From JAGIBJ01 sp032119595 (GTDB taxonomy: Bacteria > Actinomycetota > Thermoleophilia > Solirubrobacterales > Solirubrobacteraceae): DNA of 64,000 bases. Under the pieces are notes generated by a model that was not told where the DNA came from, made no database searches, and saw only the letters and a list, made by a program, of their open reading frames with translations. Below are positions 61,881 through 64,000 of this stretch, piece after piece (within the stretch, counting starts at the first letter, position 1; the number at the start of each line of letters is the position of its first letter). The position numbers and the translations under genes are program-made. Location of the stretch: the NCBI GenBank assembly GCA_032119595.1, contig JAUMBQ010000006.1:1302001-1366000 (forward strand), read 5' to 3'.

Positions 61881-63350
61881 TCAGCCGACGGGCACCGGCG
61901 CGGGCGCGGTGTCGCCGGCAGCGGTCGCTTCGACGAAGGCGCGGGAGTCCTTCGATGAGATCGCGAACGCGGCGTACAGCGCGCCCGCGAACGCGAACGC
62001 GGCGCCCACGAGGAACGCGTTTTGGTAGCCATCGGTGAGCTGCTCCGGCGACGGGGCGCCGCCGTCGGGTAGCGAGCCGGACGCGACGGCAATCAGCACC
62101 GAGACGCCGAGGGCGCCGCCGACCTGCTGGACCGTGTTGATCAGTCCGGACGCCAGGCCAGCCTCCTCCGGCTTGGTCCCGGCGACGGCCGCGATCGTGA
62201 CCGGCACGAACGAGAAGCCGAGGCCCGCCGCGGCGAGAATCGACGGCCCGAGGACGTCGCCCGCCCACGACCCACCGACCGAGACTCGCGAGAACCAGAG
62301 CAGGCCGCCGGTGATCAGCAGCATTCCGAGCACGAGCGGCAGCTTGAAGCCGATCTTGCTGACCATCGCCGACGCCGCACCCGCGCTGAGGATGATCACG
62401 ATGCACAGCGGCAGGTACTCAAAGCCGGTACGCAAGGCGTCATGGCCGAGGATGTTCTGCAAGTAGAACGTGATGAAGAGGAACATCGAGAAGAGCGACG
62501 CGCCGATCAGCAGGCCGGTCACGTTCGCGCCGCGGAGGGTGCCGAGCCGGAAGATCGAGAGCGGCACGAGCGGGGCATGGTGGCGGTTCTCGATGATCAC
62601 AAAGCCGACGACGAGCACCACGGAGAGCGCGAAGAGAGCGATCGTCTGGGCTGAGCCCCAGCCGACCGAATTCGCGTTGACGAGCGCGTAGATCAGCACG
62701 CCGATGCCGGCCGTGATCGTGACGGCGCCGGGAATGTCGAACGAGCGCGGTCCGTCGATCTCGGCGTGCGACTCGGGCAGCACTCGGGGCGCGGCGATCA
62801 CGATGGCGGCCACGACTGGCACGTTCACGAGGAGCACGGCCTCCCAGCCGAACGCCTGGGTAAGGATGCCGCCGAGCAACACGCCCGCGGCCCCACCGAA
62901 GCCGGCGACGGCGCCCCAGACGCCGAGTGCCTTGTTTCGCTCTGCGCCCTCATCGAACGTGGTGGTCACGATCGAAAGGGCGGCCGGCGCGATCAGCGCG
63001 CCGCCGAAGCCCTGGAAGCCGCGGGCGATCACGAGCCACGCCGAGCTCTGCGCCAGGCCGCCGGCTAGCGATGCGAGGCCGAACACGATTGCGCCGATGA
63101 TGAACAGCCGGCGGCGGCCGAGGAGGTCGGCGAGGCGCCCCCCGAGGAGCAGAAAGCCGCCGAAGGTGAGCGCGTAGGCGTTGAGCACCCACGTGACCGA
63201 CTGCTGCGTGAAGTCGAGTTCGCGCTGGATCGACGGCAAGGCGACGTTCACGATCGACGCGTCGAGAACGATGATGAACTGGGTCATCGCCAGCAGGGCG
63301 AGAATCAGCCCTTTGCGCTGGTGATGCGCTGGAGTGGTGGTGGCGGTCAT
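61881..63350 (-). CDS. DHA2 (14-TM) family MFS drug efflux protein
   Basis: A 489-residue EmrB/QacA-type transporter. Motif D1 in TM1 LDASIVNVALPSIQRELDF and motif A GGRLADLLGRRR are clear, motif C GPVLGG-type appears as GAAGVLLGGIL. Length and 14 helices fit the DHA2 group that exports drugs, dyes or metabolites by proton antiport. Divergent from a MarR regulator, the usual control pair for such pumps. Confidence 0.93.
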   Translation of the reverse strand: MTATTTPAHHQRKGLILALLAMTQFIIVLDASIVNVALPSIQRELDFTQQSVTWVLNAYALTFGGFLLLGGRLADLLGRRRLFIIGAIVFGLASLAGGLAQSSAWLVIARGFQGFGGALIAPAALSIVTTTFDEGAERNKALGVWGAVAGFGGAAGVLLGGILTQAFGWEAVLLVNVPVVAAIVIAAPRVLPESHAEIDGPRSFDIPGAVTITAGIGVLIYALVNANSVGWGSAQTIALFALSVVLVVGFVIIENRHHAPLVPLSIFRLGTLRGANVTGLLIGASLFSMFLFITFYLQNILGHDALRTGFEYLPLCIVIILSAGAASAMVSKIGFKLPLVLGMLLITGGLLWFSRVSVGGSWAGDVLGPSILAAAGLGFSFVPVTIAAVAGTKPEEAGLASGLINTVQQVGGALGVSVLIAVASGSLPDGGAPSPEQLTDGYQNAFLVGAAFAFAGALYAAFAISSKDSRAFVEATAAGDTAPAPVPVG

Positions 63351-63393
63351 GCTGTGTCTTCCCCGGTAGCCCGTAAATCGCTGTTCTGGTCAA

Positions 63394-63419
63394 TTGGTCC
63401 GGAAGACCAAATAGTTTGG
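63394..63419. promoter_or_regulatory. Paired palindromes in the MFS/MarR gap
   Basis: TTGGTC-CGGAA-GACCAA (63394-63410) overlaps CCAAA-TAG-TTTGG (63407-63419). Both are perfect and share CCAA. They lie 44-69 bp upstream of the MFS start and 68-93 bp upstream of the MarR start; likely MarR binding sites covering the divergent promoters. Confidence 0.7.
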
Positions 63420-63486
63420 ACAGCCGAAGTAATATAGCCGGGGAGCGTCTGATCGTCCAGTCGCCTGAGTCGGCGCGAGGAGCCGC

Positions 63487-64000
63487 ATGAGCCAGCAGCC
63501 CGCCGAAGTCACCCCAAAATCGCCCGAGCCTGTCGCGGCCGACCGGTCCGTCGAGCTGGCTGCGAGCGATCGGTCATCCGATCTCCTCGAGCTGATGCAG
63601 CTCTTCCCGCGCACGATTCTCGGCATGAGTCGGCACGTCGAGCAAATCAAGCCGGAGTTCGCGCGTGGCCTCGGGCCGCGCCATTCCGCCGCGCTGCACC
63701 GGATCAGTTTCGGTCCGATAACGGTCGGCACGCTCGCCAAGCGTCTCGACATCACGCTCTCGACGGCCAGCGGCGTCCTCGCCGACCTCGACCGCGCGGG
63801 GATCATCGCGCGCGCCGCCGACCCGGCCGATCGTCGGCGAACGATTGTCGACATTCATCCCGATCGCCGGGACGACGTGACCCGCTGGCTCGCCGCCCTC
63901 TCCCGCCCGCTCAACAGTGTGCTCGACCAGCTCACCGACGACGAGCGGGCGGCGTTCGTGAAGGCCATGGAGCTCTACGCCGAGGTCGTTTCACCCCAGG
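63487..64000 (+). CDS. MarR family transcriptional regulator (cut by window end)
   Basis: The first 171 codons are visible and no stop codon is reached. MSQQPAEVTPKSPEPVAADR is a disordered start; then a MarR winged helix with dimerisation helix (LLELMQLFPRTILGMSRHVE), recognition region TVGTLAKRLDITLSTASGVL, and the wing AADPADRRRTIVDIH (the family's DxRxxxxxL-type motif). The N-terminal extension is longer than usual. Expected to repress the divergent efflux pump and itself until a drug-like ligand binds. Confidence 0.92.
   Translation, partial: MSQQPAEVTPKSPEPVAADRSVELAASDRSSDLLELMQLFPRTILGMSRHVEQIKPEFARGLGPRHSAALHRISFGPITVGTLAKRLDITLSTASGVLADLDRAGIIARAADPADRRRTIVDIHPDRRDDVTRWLAALSRPLNSVLDQLTDDERAAFVKAMELYAEVVSPQ

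Overview
The window is very GC-rich, with dense bidirectional gene packing, frequent GTG/TTG starts, many ATGA/TGATG overlaps and a large number of secreted proteins carrying Ala-rich signal peptides. The gene set (MoxR-DUF58-VWA cluster, HtrA, YafY/WYL regulator, c-di-AMP riboswitch before an NlpC/P60 hydrolase, TAP-type hydrolase, secreted proteins starting AEYxIAQC) points to an actinobacterial chromosome. Class Thermoleophilia (Solirubrobacterales-like) is my inference from the style of the secreted proteins; no rRNA or other phylogenetic marker is present to prove it.

Layout. 0.5-9.8 kb: flavin reductase, secreted beta-propeller-like protein, the giant DEAH helicase HrpA, a remnant of a YhcG/DUF1016 nuclease, and a divergent LysR regulator/HPP membrane protein pair. 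9.9-16.6 kb: secreted proteins, an agmatinase-family ureohydrolase, an SDR dehydrogenase, a methyltransferase. 16.7-19.8 kb: the operon moxR-DUF58-VWA. 20-26.4 kb: a secreted protein, then a co-directional cluster of three secreted paralogues sharing one C-terminal module, with a small DUF1653 gene wedged between the first two. 26.5-33 kb: a two-component system with two small membrane/secreted genes, then an HtrA protease overlapping a second VWA protein. 33-39 kb: WYL regulator, internally deleted epoxide hydrolase, a c-di-AMP riboswitch driving an NlpC/P60 cell-wall hydrolase, YnfA, an orphan MetQ-type lipoprotein, a fibronectin-like secreted protein and tRNA-Ala(CGC). 39-48.9 kb: diguanylate cyclase, a Pro/Ala-rich protein, a hairpin-packed gene-free segment, a glycosyltransferase, a TAP-family secreted hydrolase, a DUF305 lipoprotein, a thiolase and a zinc-ribbon membrane protein. 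48.9-54.6 kb: hipBA with four operator-like palindromes, cardiolipin synthase, subtilase, vapBC. 54.6-64 kb: FdhF/YdeP-type molybdoenzyme with divergent fdhD, GntR regulator/MFS pair, XRE-cupin regulator/methyltransferase pair, DHA2 efflux pump with a divergent MarR regulator cut by the window end.

Three themes stand out. First, regulator-target pairs are divergent and several have readable operators (XRE-cupin, MarR, HipB). Second, the gene-free gaps carry unusual repeats: a 10-bp tandem repeat with its own inverted copy, a 73-bp triplicate, an 8-bp/48-bp higher-order minisatellite, a nested 171-bp inverted repeat, and two copies of one REP-like hairpin placed directly at stop codons. Third, two genes (YhcG-like and epoxide-hydrolase-like) have lost their catalytic centre by in-frame internal deletion. 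I saw no CRISPR array, prophage, insertion sequence or biosynthetic cluster, and no wholly unknown multi-gene system that I can defend.
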